From assembly GCF_000242895.2 (NCBI RefSeq), contig NC_021171.1, forward strand, positions 964,001 to 1,028,000: 64,000 nt of DNA. The letters run 5' to 3'. A model generated the notes under the pieces. That model had not been told where the DNA came from. It made no database searches and saw nothing but the letters and a program-made list of their open reading frames with translations. Of this stretch, positions 1 through 6,905 are shown one piece after another. Numbering within the stretch: the stretch's first letter is position 1; each line of letters starts with the position of its first letter. The position numbers and the translations under genes are program-made. Source of the stretch: Bacillus sp. 1NLA3E. GTDB taxonomy: Bacteria; Bacillota; Bacilli; Bacillales; Cytobacillaceae.

Positions 1-80
1 CAGGACCAGGAATTAGAATTCCTGATGCAGTTCAACCAGATCCAGATGCTCCACTTAATGATGTGGTGCATTATAGTTAA
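1..80 (+). CDS. lasso peptide precursor A1, C-terminal part (paeninodin-like)
   Basis: The window opens inside this gene. In frame 3, 25 codons precede the TAA at 78-80. They begin Gly-Pro-Gly-Ile-Arg-Ile-Pro-Asp, continue with a QPDPD motif and end His-Tyr-Ser. The pattern closely matches the core of paeninodin from Paenibacillus dendritiformis, recalled as starting AGPGTSTPD, containing QPDPD and ending in serine. The preceding codon is NCA, so Ala (GCA) is possible and would give the same 9-residue ring closed on the Asp. The C-terminal Ser is the expected phosphorylation target of the kinase encoded next. The leader and start lie outside the window. The reading frame is short, but its composition and the following K-B1-B2-D genes make the call strong. 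Confidence 0.85.
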   Translation, partial: GPGIRIPDAVQPDPDAPLNDVVHYS

Positions 81-101
81 TTTCGTTTATTAATCACTGC
101 G

Positions 102-142
102 GCCCTTATACATTTTATTTTACATAGTATAAGGGCTTTTTT
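102..142 (+). terminator. hairpin between precursor and kinase (partial terminator)
   Basis: GCCCTTATAC (102-111) pairs with GTATAAGGGC (127-136) around a 15-nt AT-rich loop and is followed by TTTTTT. It lies between the precursor and the kinase, as at locus 2 (34806-34839), where the stem has nearly the same sequence. Partial termination here would give more precursor mRNA than enzyme mRNA and would protect the 3' end of the short message; that role is inference. Confidence 0.8.
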
Positions 143-175
143 AAATTTTTTTCAGTAGATAGATGGAGGAAGAAG

Positions 176-1102
176 ATGATTGAAACTTTAAAATGTTTTT
201 TCTATAAATCTTTCGGTCTTGCAATAAGGAGTGAAATTCCTTTACCTGAATTAATTCCACTCAGTACAGATGAAGATAAACATGATGTAAGTGTGGAGGT
301 TTCAGATCTTTCCTCAAAATGGTCAATATTAAAAAAAGGTGGATATTTTGTTGATAATAACAATAACTTGGTGATGTTCCATGTTCCAGATACTGCTATA
401 TTTTGCATAAAAGAAGGGAATAAAGTAATTGTTTCACCTATAAAAGGATATGAGGAAGATAAAATTCGTTTATATATCCTTGGCACATGTATGGGAATTC
501 TCTTAATGCAGAGGAAGGTTTTGACATTACATGGGAGTGCAATTGCAATTGATGGTAAGGTATATGCTTTTATAGGTGAATCTGGTGCAGGTAAATCAAC
601 TCTCGCTTCTGTTTTCATAAGAAAAGGATATCAGTTTCTAAGCGATGATGTTATTGCAGTTTCACTATCAAAAGAAGGGATCCCTTACGTATTTCCATCT
701 TATCCTCAACAAAAATTATGGCAGGAAAGTTTACAGGAATTTGGAATGAAGACAACAGAATATCGTCCTTTATTTGAAAGAGAAACTAAATTTGCTGTGC
801 CAGTCAAATCTAGCTTTTTGGATGAGGCTTTGCCACTTGCAGGGGTATTTGAATTAGTAATAACAGAAAATAGCAATATTTCTCTAAACCGAATAGAGTC
901 TCTTGCACGCTTCAGTACTCTATTCAACCATACATTCCGACAGACATTAATTCCTCGCCTTGACCTAATTGAATGGCATTTTAGAGAATCAGCAAACATT
1001 CTAAAAAGGATACATTTATATCAATTGCAACGGCCAAATGTACGGTTTACAGCAGATGAACTTGTAACAAACATATTACACTTGATCGAAAAGGAAGGAT
1101 AA
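176..1102 (+). CDS. lasso peptide precursor kinase (HPr kinase-like), locus 1
   Basis: This is a 308-residue protein of the HPr kinase/phosphorylase-like family that accompanies paeninodin-type lasso clusters, where such kinases phosphorylate the precursor's C-terminal Ser. The family motif LHGSA lies at 118-122, a Walker A loop GESGAGKST at 134-142 and a SDD motif at 156-158, arranged as in HprK-type P-loop kinases. The N-terminal ~100 residues are the family-specific region. GGAGGA sits just before the ATG. The gene follows the A/K hairpin and is separated from the B1 gene by only two bases, which indicates one operon. It is clearly paralogous along its whole length to the kinase at 34874. 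It is not the housekeeping hprK, because it lacks that family's N-terminal domain and the genomic context differs. Confidence 0.88.
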   Translation: MIETLKCFFYKSFGLAIRSEIPLPELIPLSTDEDKHDVSVEVSDLSSKWSILKKGGYFVDNNNNLVMFHVPDTAIFCIKEGNKVIVSPIKGYEEDKIRLYILGTCMGILLMQRKVLTLHGSAIAIDGKVYAFIGESGAGKSTLASVFIRKGYQFLSDDVIAVSLSKEGIPYVFPSYPQQKLWQESLQEFGMKTTEYRPLFERETKFAVPVKSSFLDEALPLAGVFELVITENSNISLNRIESLARFSTLFNHTFRQTLIPRLDLIEWHFRESANILKRIHLYQLQRPNVRFTADELVTNILHLIEKEG

Positions 1103-1104
1103 AT

Positions 1105-1398
1105 ATGCTCTTATCAAAGGAAGTTATATTAACAAGCAGGGTTGTACAAAGCCCTGGGAATTTAGTAAGTGACATGGATGGAGAAAAGGTAATGCTTAAT
1201 ATTGAAAATGGGAAGTACTATAATCTTGGGGAATTGGGTGGGAATATTTGGGGTTTAATGGAAAGTGAAATTAAAATTGATATTTTGATAGCGAATTTAC
1301 TTTCAGTATATGAAGTTGAACCCAATGAATGTGAACAACAAGTTCTTTCTTTTGTTAACACCTTATATAAAGAGGGTTTAGTGCAAATAGTTGAATAA
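1105..1398 (+). CDS. lasso peptide B1 protein (PqqD-like RRE)
   Basis: This 97-residue PqqD-like protein is the RiPP recognition element (RRE) that binds the leader of the lasso precursor and presents it to the B2 peptidase. The family pattern is visible: an N-terminal strand region, the segment LNIENGKYYNLGELGGNIW (about 33-51) and a C-terminal helical part ending in a short 'EGLVQI' strand. It is expected to act with the next gene as the split B protein (B1+B2) usual in Firmicutes lasso clusters. It starts two bases after the kinase stop, so translational coupling is likely. No equivalent lies between the cyclase and exporter genes of locus 2, and the only other PqqD-like protein in the window (38732) is quite different. 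Confidence 0.85.
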   Translation: MLLSKEVILTSRVVQSPGNLVSDMDGEKVMLNIENGKYYNLGELGGNIWGLMESEIKIDILIANLLSVYEVEPNECEQQVLSFVNTLYKEGLVQIVE

Positions 1399-1423
1399 GA
1401 ATTAGGGTAGTTAAGGAGGAGGG

Positions 1424-1915
1424 ATGGTGCTTATTTTGCAAAAGGTGAAAACTTTAGTTTCTTTAGATAGTAGAAAAAGAAAAATGCTTAATGAAGCATT
1501 CTTTTATCTTGCCTGGGCCCGAATTCTTAAAATAATACCATTTAAAAAATTAGCTCCTTCATTGGGAATTCAAATGGAGGAAACTACTTTAGAAAATATA
1601 CGAGAAAACCGAGAGACACTACAAAATGTTTCAGACGTTATACATATAATGAGTATTTACACTTTTTGGGAAAGCCAATGCCTTGTTAAAGCAATTGCCG
1701 GAATGAAGATGTTACAAAAGCGTAGAATTGAAAGTACACTTTATTTTGGGACAGCAAAGGATGAAGAAGGAAAAATGATCGCACATGCTTGGCTTAGAAG
1801 TGGGGCGTTTTATGTTACTGGAGTTGAGGGAATGGAGAAATTTACAGTTGTCACCAAATTTGCTAATCGAATTATTGACAAAGAAATAAGAGGAAATAAC
1901 GATGAAAATCAATAA
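1424..1915 (+). CDS. lasso peptide B2 leader peptidase (transglutaminase-like)
   Basis: This 163-residue cysteine peptidase of the lasso B2/transglutaminase-like type cleaves the leader from the core peptide. The candidate nucleophile is Cys86 in ESQCLVKA, and the catalytic His is His121 in the AHAWL motif, followed by the VTG segment typical of the family. The N-terminal 80 residues are helical and variable, as expected. An AGGAGG site precedes the ATG. The 3' end overlaps the nucleotidyltransferase gene by 14 bases. This is the only B2 homologue in the window, so the second precursor at 34634 probably depends on it. Confidence 0.87.
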   Translation: MVLILQKVKTLVSLDSRKRKMLNEAFFYLAWARILKIIPFKKLAPSLGIQMEETTLENIRENRETLQNVSDVIHIMSIYTFWESQCLVKAIAGMKMLQKRRIESTLYFGTAKDEEGKMIAHAWLRSGAFYVTGVEGMEKFTVVTKFANRIIDKEIRGNNDENQ

Positions 1916-3092
1916 TCAAAAAGATATAGATCAAATTTCTAATGAATTAAGCTTACTCCTGTTTTTATTGCATACCTCCGATGACGAGATTAAAATCGAT
2001 GAAAATAGAAGTGTATTTTCTGATATAAATTGGAATGATTTTATCCAACTTACTATTCACCATCGAGTATTTCCAATTATTTACAACAGAGTACGTAAAA
2101 TAAATCCGGAATATATTCCTAAACAAGTGATTAATGCTTTACGTTTTCAATATCAGAAGAATGTCTTTAGGATGCTCCAGCTTAGTGGCGAAACAGAGCA
2201 ACTATCCAGAGTATTTACTGACCAAAACATTAAAACTCTCTTTTTAAAAGGCCCCGTACTTGCTACCCATTTATATGGGGATATTTCCCTTAGAACATCA
2301 TCAGATTTAGATATTCTCATACCAATAAAAGATTTAGGAATAGCTGAAGAAATGCTTTCGACACTTGGCTACATAAAGGATGAGTACATCTTATCGGTTC
2401 TGAATGATTGGAAATGGAGACATCATCATTTTACCTTTTTTCATCCCCAGAAAAAAATTAAGGTTGAAATACATTGGAGATTAAATCCTGGCCCTGGAAG
2501 GGAACCAAGCTTTAATGAATTATGGGAAAGAAAAGCAATAAGCTCTATTACAACCAATCAGCCAATTTATATTTTAGGAAATATGGATTTATTTTTATTC
2601 CTTGTATCACATGGAGCACGTCACGGCTGGTCAAGATTACGGTGGTTAGAAGATATTGATATGTTATTAAAAAAAGAAATGGATTGGAAGAAAGAAAAAA
2701 TTCTACTTAGAAGGTATAATTACTCGCATCTTGGAGGTCAGGCTCTTAATCTATGTTCACGGTTATTTTTTACGAAAATCCCAGTAGAGATGAAATATTT
2801 GGCGGAGCGAAGAAGGTCAAATCAGTTGGCGAAAAGTGCATTATTTTACGTAAGGAATATTGTGAATTTGCATAACGAGCCTCTTCCTGATGAAGTATCC
2901 CTTTATCACAAAAAATATTTATTCTTAGTAATGTCGCTTGAGCAAAAGATTTTATTTTTATTGAGTTTTCTTTTCCCATATCCTGAAGATGCCCAAACAT
3001 TACCATTGCCAAAGCTCCTCCATTTTTTATACTTTCCTTTGCGTCCATTCTTATGGGCATGGAGAAAAAGAAGGAAACAGGTTTTATCATAG
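1902..3092 (+). CDS. nucleotidyltransferase-family protein of the lasso cluster
   Basis: This 396-residue protein of the uncharacterised nucleotidyltransferase group (NTP_transf_5 type) is common in Bacillales lasso clusters. It shows FLKGP at 114-118, the metal-binding SDLDIL motif at 134-139 (Asp135, Asp137) and VEIHW at 188-192, which can supply the third acidic residue. The remainder is helical and ends in a basic tail. Its role in lasso peptide maturation is not known to me; nucleotidyl transfer to the peptide, or to the phosphate added by the kinase, is only a guess. It overlaps B2 by 14 bases and ends 15 bases before the exporter, so it belongs to the same transcript. Locus 2 has no copy. 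Confidence 0.8.
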   Translation: MKINNQKDIDQISNELSLLLFLLHTSDDEIKIDENRSVFSDINWNDFIQLTIHHRVFPIIYNRVRKINPEYIPKQVINALRFQYQKNVFRMLQLSGETEQLSRVFTDQNIKTLFLKGPVLATHLYGDISLRTSSDLDILIPIKDLGIAEEMLSTLGYIKDEYILSVLNDWKWRHHHFTFFHPQKKIKVEIHWRLNPGPGREPSFNELWERKAISSITTNQPIYILGNMDLFLFLVSHGARHGWSRLRWLEDIDMLLKKEMDWKKEKILLRRYNYSHLGGQALNLCSRLFFTKIPVEMKYLAERRRSNQLAKSALFYVRNIVNLHNEPLPDEVSLYHKKYLFLVMSLEQKILFLLSFLFPYPEDAQTLPLPKLLHFLYFPLRPFLWAWRKRRKQVLS

Positions 3093-3107
3093 GGAGGATA
3101 AAATATC

Positions 3108-4907
3108 ATGACAGCGTTTCTCTATTTTATAAAAAAATTTCATTCCTATTCGGGGCGAGTAATGGTCTGGAATATATTAGGAATGGGATTAATAAGTTTT
3201 TTTGAAGGTTTTGGTATTTTCTTATTAGTCCCAATGCTGGGTTTCGTTGGAATCGTAGATATTAATATTGGCAAGACTCCATTAAATAAACTCTTTGGTA
3301 TCCTCGATATGTTCCCGTTAAAGTTTGGGTTACCTATGATATTGGGTTCCTATATTTTATTGATTTTTTTTCAGAACCTGATTGATCAAAAATTAACAAT
3401 AAGGAATGCTAAAATCTGCCAAGGTTTTATTGGCAAAATGAGATTGGAGACTTATAGTTCTCTATTACATGCTAATTGGGGCTTTTACACAAAAAAGAGA
3501 AAATCCGATTTAGTAAACATTATGACTATTGAACTTGCTCGTGTAGCCGGTGGAACTTACCAATTTATATTACTTCTATCATCGATAATATTTACCTCTA
3601 TTCAAATATTTATTGCGTTTTTGATATCAGTAAAAATGACACTTTTTGTTCTAATAAGTGGTCTTGTATTGGCATTGTTTTCACGTAAATTTATAAAACA
3701 ATCCCAAAATCTTGGTAAGAAAACTTCCTTGTTAGCGCAAGAATATCTTGCAGGAATAACAGATCAACTGAATGGGATTAAAGATATAAAAAGTAATACT
3801 CTCGAAGATTCTCGTTTGACATGGCTTGGTACTGTGGTCCGAGGTATGTTTGATGAACAGATTGAATATATTAAATTGAAAACTAATTCACAAGTGTTTT
3901 ATAAAATGGCATCAACTATATTAATAACCGTGTTTATTTTTTTTTCGGTGAAAATATTTAACTCTCAACCAGGGCAATTTCTTTTAATACTTGTCGTCTT
4001 TTCTCGGCTATGGCCGAGGATAACTGGGCTACAGTCCAGTTTGGAACAATTGGCTTCAACCTTACCAGCTTTCAATGCATTATTAGATTTACAAAATGAA
4101 AGTAAGGAAGCTACTGAAATAAAAAATGAGGCAAGTTACAGAAATGCTGACTCTTTAAAAATTATAAAGGGTATAGAATGTCAAAATGTATCTTTTAGGT
4201 ACAATAAAAATAATTTAACTTATGCTGTCGAAAATATAAACATAACAATTCCAGCAAATGAAATGACAGCAATTGTTGGTCGTTCTGGGGCTGGGAAAAG
4301 CACCATAATTGATATATTGATGGGACTTAATCAACCAGAACAAGGAGAAGTTATTGTTGATAATTCGCCACTTTCAGGTGGGAATTTACTTTCGTTTAGA
4401 AGAATAATCAGCTATGTTCCGCAGGATCCCTTTCTATTTAATGCGAGTATTAAAGAAAATTTACTGATGATGGAACCCAAAGCAAGTGAAGCTATGATTT
4501 GGGAAGCGCTAGAAAAGTCAGCTGCCGATGATTTTGTAAGAAGACTACCTCAAGGGTTAAATACAATGATTGGTGATAGAGGAATAAGGCTGTCGGGTGG
4601 GGAACGTCAACGTCTTGTATTGGCAAGAGCATTATTACGGAAACCATCAATTCTTGTTTTAGATGAAGCCACAAGCGCACTCGATACAGAAAACGAAAAA
4701 AGAATACAAAAAGTATTAGAAAAGCTTAAGGGGTCGATGACTATCATTGTCATCGCGCATCGATTGTCCACGGTACGAAATGCAGACCAAGTGATCGTGT
4801 TGGATAAGGGGAAAGTAATCCAAAGTGGTGGATTCAGTCAGCTTGCTAAAGAAAAAAAAGGCGTATTTCGAAATCTACTCGATAAACAATATGAAGTTGG
4901 TCTATGA
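3108..4907 (+). CDS. lasso peptide ABC exporter D, locus 1
   Basis: This 599-residue half-transporter fuses an N-terminal transmembrane domain of about six helices (residues ~15-330) to an ATPase domain. It shows Walker A GRSGAGKST at 391-399, the signature LSGGERQ at 495-501, Walker B LVLDEATSALD near 516-526 and an AHRLST H-loop. Family members export mature lasso peptides and confer self-immunity. It works as a homodimer in the cytoplasmic membrane. It has no C39 peptidase domain, consistent with leader removal by B2. It is a full-length paralogue of the exporter at 35900. It is the last gene of lasso locus 1, and the eps promoter begins 65 bases downstream. Confidence 0.9.
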   Translation: MTAFLYFIKKFHSYSGRVMVWNILGMGLISFFEGFGIFLLVPMLGFVGIVDINIGKTPLNKLFGILDMFPLKFGLPMILGSYILLIFFQNLIDQKLTIRNAKICQGFIGKMRLETYSSLLHANWGFYTKKRKSDLVNIMTIELARVAGGTYQFILLLSSIIFTSIQIFIAFLISVKMTLFVLISGLVLALFSRKFIKQSQNLGKKTSLLAQEYLAGITDQLNGIKDIKSNTLEDSRLTWLGTVVRGMFDEQIEYIKLKTNSQVFYKMASTILITVFIFFSVKIFNSQPGQFLLILVVFSRLWPRITGLQSSLEQLASTLPAFNALLDLQNESKEATEIKNEASYRNADSLKIIKGIECQNVSFRYNKNNLTYAVENINITIPANEMTAIVGRSGAGKSTIIDILMGLNQPEQGEVIVDNSPLSGGNLLSFRRIISYVPQDPFLFNASIKENLLMMEPKASEAMIWEALEKSAADDFVRRLPQGLNTMIGDRGIRLSGGERQRLVLARALLRKPSILVLDEATSALDTENEKRIQKVLEKLKGSMTIIVIAHRLSTVRNADQVIVLDKGKVIQSGGFSQLAKEKKGVFRNLLDKQYEVGL

Positions 4908-4972
4908 AAAACCTGCTAGTTTCATAGAGAATTTGTCATAAAATATATAGGCGGATAAATCATAATATATCG

Positions 4973-5001
4973 TTGACACGTTCTTTATAAAGAACTAAAA
5001 T
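4973..5001 (+). promoter_or_regulatory. eps operon promoter (sigma-A)
   Basis: TTGACA (4973-4978) is followed after exactly 17 bases by TAAAAT (4996-5001). The spacer contains a perfect 16-bp inverted repeat, so a bound repressor would block polymerase. The start codon of the first eps gene lies about 175 bases downstream, giving a long leader. A weaker alternative -10 (TATGTT, 5006-5011) exists. Confidence 0.75.
4980..4995. promoter_or_regulatory. SinR-type operator in the eps promoter
   Basis: GTTCTTTATAAAGAAC is a perfect palindrome made of two GTTCTTT half-sites separated by two bases. The half-site equals the SinR consensus GTTCTYT, and the 7-2-7 geometry matches the inverted SinR site known from the B. 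subtilis eps promoter. It fills most of the -35/-10 spacer, which predicts repression. A SinR-like gene lies at 17702. Confidence 0.8.
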
Positions 5002-5104
5002 TAGGTATGTTATATATTTACATTTATAACTATTTTGAGGGTTATTACTGTGAAAATAATGAGCTACTATAAATTAACGCAATTCTTATTTTTTTCTTGT
5101 GACT

Positions 5105-5120
5105 GTTCATTATTTAGAAC
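5105..5120. promoter_or_regulatory. degenerate second SinR-type site in the eps leader
   Basis: GTTCATTATTTAGAAC keeps the outer GTTC/GAAC arms and the 16-bp length of the upstream operator, but its inner bases differ. It lies 63 bases before the epsA-like start. Several SinR sites precede eps in B. subtilis, so a secondary site is plausible, but this one is weak. Confidence 0.4.
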
Positions 5121-5182
5121 TTAACGGTAAATTAAATCAATTAAAATATGTTAAATCAAAGTCTAGCCAAAAGGGTGGTTCG

Positions 5183-5914
5183 ATGAGGGGAAATCCAACT
5201 AATTACTCACAAAAACAAGTAGCCAAGGAAATTAATTTAAAAGAACTATATCATGTGATCAAAGGTAGATTCTGGATCGTTATACTTATCACCCTTCTTG
5301 CTACAAGTGCCGGTGCCATTTATAGTACCTTTTTCACCACACCTTTATATCAATCATCTACGAAGATTATTATTGATGCAGATGCCGAATATCGGAAGAC
5401 ATTACAGGTAATTATTAAGGATTCAACGGTTTTGGAAAAAGTTGTTAAAGAACTGGGTATTGAAAGATCATCAGAAGCGCTTGCTGGACAAATTACGGTA
5501 GCAAGTATTGATAACTCACAGGTAGTGAGTATTTCAGTTGTAGACTCGGACCCTAATCAAGCAGCAAAAATAGCTAATACCACAGCAAAGGTTTTTAAGG
5601 ATGAAATACCTAATATTATTGACTTCAATAAAGTAACTATTTTATCGGATGCAAAGGTTTTTCCATTTCCTATAAATGAGAATCAAAATAGAACCATTAT
5701 GATTTCTTTTGTTCTGGGATTAATTATCGGAATTGGTTTGGTACTTTTATTGGATTCCTTGGATGATTCAATCAAGTCAGAATATGAGGTTGAAGAACTA
5801 TTGGGGTTGCCGGTAATAGGAACAGTTTCGAAAATGAATAATAAAAATGTTAAAAAAAAAAACAATAGTTATTCGGAATTAGAGATAAGAGGTGAAACCA
5901 TTGGCCTTAAATAA
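5183..5914 (+). CDS. epsA: polysaccharide chain-length determinant / tyrosine kinase modulator EpsA
   Basis: This 243-residue Wzz-family protein has two membrane segments: residues ~32-50 (WIVILITLLATSAGAIY) and a second near 180-200 (SFVLGLIIGIGLVLLLD). The extracytoplasmic loop lies between them and a short cytoplasmic tail follows. It is the activator subunit partner of the EpsB kinase and sets polymer length. The ATG at 5183 is chosen because GGGTGG lies just upstream; an in-frame GTG at 5099 would add 28 residues without a ribosome site. The 3' end overlaps epsB. Its position as first gene after the regulated promoter matches B. subtilis eps. Confidence 0.88.
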   Translation: MRGNPTNYSQKQVAKEINLKELYHVIKGRFWIVILITLLATSAGAIYSTFFTTPLYQSSTKIIIDADAEYRKTLQVIIKDSTVLEKVVKELGIERSSEALAGQITVASIDNSQVVSISVVDSDPNQAAKIANTTAKVFKDEIPNIIDFNKVTILSDAKVFPFPINENQNRTIMISFVLGLIIGIGLVLLLDSLDDSIKSEYEVEELLGLPVIGTVSKMNNKNVKKKNNSYSELEIRGETIGLK

Positions 5915-6557
5915 ACGAAGAACCATAGATGCGGGAAATAAACGAAATTTGGTTGCCCATACTCATCCGGAATCTATTATTTCTGAACAGTTTAGGACAA
6001 TTCAAACCAATATTACTTTATCATCAGCAAGTGGTGGAAATCGCATTTTTTTAATCACTTCGCCAAATAGTGGAGAAGGTAAATCAACCACAGCAGTGAA
6101 CTTGGCGATCTCGTTAGCATCCCAGAAGAGAAAAGTGCTTCTTATTGATGCAAACTTAAGAAACCCAAGCGCACATATCTTCTTTAGAAGTCAAAATAAA
6201 TTGGGTTTGACGAATGTACTTTCAGGTAGAGTACCATTAGAGGAAGCTGTAACCACCACTGATATCGATAGATTAGAGGTGTTAACAAGTGGCCCGCTAC
6301 CACTTAATCCTGTTGAATTATTAGGTTCATATATGATGCAGGAACTATTAGAAATGGCCCATCAATCCTATGATCTTGTCATTATAGATTCACCTTCAGT
6401 TCTCGAAGTAACCGATTCTAAGCTATTAGCGGATCATTGTGATGGAGTCATTCTTGTGATTAATCGTGGAAGGACACAACTTGAAGATGCTTTGGAAGCA
6501 AAAAAAGAGTTAGCATTTGCCAAAGCAAAAATAATAGGTGTGATTTTGAATGAGTAA
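5901..6557 (+). CDS. epsB: CpsD/CapB-family protein tyrosine kinase EpsB
   Basis: This 218-residue BY-kinase works with EpsA to control polysaccharide synthesis. Walker A GEGKST is at 58-63, the Walker A' motif LLIDANLR at 80-87, and Walker B is in the segment LVIIDSP. The TTG at 5901 is chosen because AGAGGTG lies 6-7 bases upstream; a GTG at 5892 inside that ribosome site is the alternative. The protein ends right after IIGVILNE, with no tyrosine cluster at the C-terminus. Such a cluster is usual for autophosphorylation in this family, so the kinase may use other tyrosines or have lost that control. The gene is followed by the EAR/terminator region. Confidence 0.85.
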   Translation: MALNKRRTIDAGNKRNLVAHTHPESIISEQFRTIQTNITLSSASGGNRIFLITSPNSGEGKSTTAVNLAISLASQKRKVLLIDANLRNPSAHIFFRSQNKLGLTNVLSGRVPLEEAVTTTDIDRLEVLTSGPLPLNPVELLGSYMMQELLEMAHQSYDLVIIDSPSVLEVTDSKLLADHCDGVILVINRGRTQLEDALEAKKELAFAKAKIIGVILNE

Positions 6558-6618
6558 ATAGATAATAGAAATATTTAAGTACTGACAAACCAAAAACTAG
6601 GTAATTAACAGTCTTTTT

Positions 6619-6634
6619 GTTCTTAATTAAGAAC
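6619..6634. promoter_or_regulatory. 16-bp SinR-like inverted repeat before the EAR
   Basis: GTTCTTAATTAAGAAC is a perfect palindrome with the same GTTCTT...AAGAAC arms and length as the eps operator. A poor promoter-like pair (CTGACA 6582-6587, TTAACA 6605-6610) lies upstream. It may be an internal operator, or simply the closing stem of the following RNA element, since its transcript would form a hairpin. Confidence 0.5.
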
Positions 6635-6635
6635 T

Positions 6636-6765
6636 AAGAGGTGTAACTGGTGATGTCTCCTTATCGTTATCAATGGAGGTACTCGGTCATGCTGTGGGTT
6701 TAACAAACCTTAGACGCAGGTCGTCAAGAGTGTGATGTGAGGCGGGGTTAAATGCCCTAATTATT
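6636..6765 (+). ncRNA. EAR-like (eps-associated RNA) antitermination element
   Basis: The 348-base gap between epsB and epsC holds a structured, non-coding segment. In B. subtilis this same gap contains the EAR, a cis-acting RNA that promotes processive antitermination through the eps operon. Visible pairings include GTCTCC with GGAG (about 6654-6705 region), the hairpin GGGTTTAACAAACC, and GGGG with CCC near 6754-6767. A strong terminator follows directly. The call rests on position, compactness, absence of an open frame and the terminator; I could not score it against the Rfam EAR model. Confidence 0.7.
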
Positions 6766-6768
6766 AAT

Positions 6769-6822
6769 TAAAACCTTTAATAATGTGTTTTCACTAGAGA
6801 ACATTTTATTAAAGGTTTTTTT
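6769..6822 (+). terminator. strong intrinsic terminator after the EAR
   Basis: AAACCTTTAATAATGT (6771-6786) pairs with ACATTTTATTAAAGGTTT (6801-6818), with one mismatch, followed by a run of T to 6822. It lies inside the eps operon between epsB and epsC, so downstream expression requires readthrough. This fits a control point for the EAR. Confidence 0.85.
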
Positions 6823-6905
6823 ACAAAAATATGGTGATATCTGAAAAGGAAGAGGCAGTAGGGAAATCCGGACATTACAGATAGATCACATATGAGGGGG
6901 AGAGT

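Noticed and set aside
4902..4927. CTATGAAA/TTTCATAG hairpin directly after the lasso 1 exporter
   Set aside because: The stem is AT-rich and no T run follows, so it was not called a terminator.
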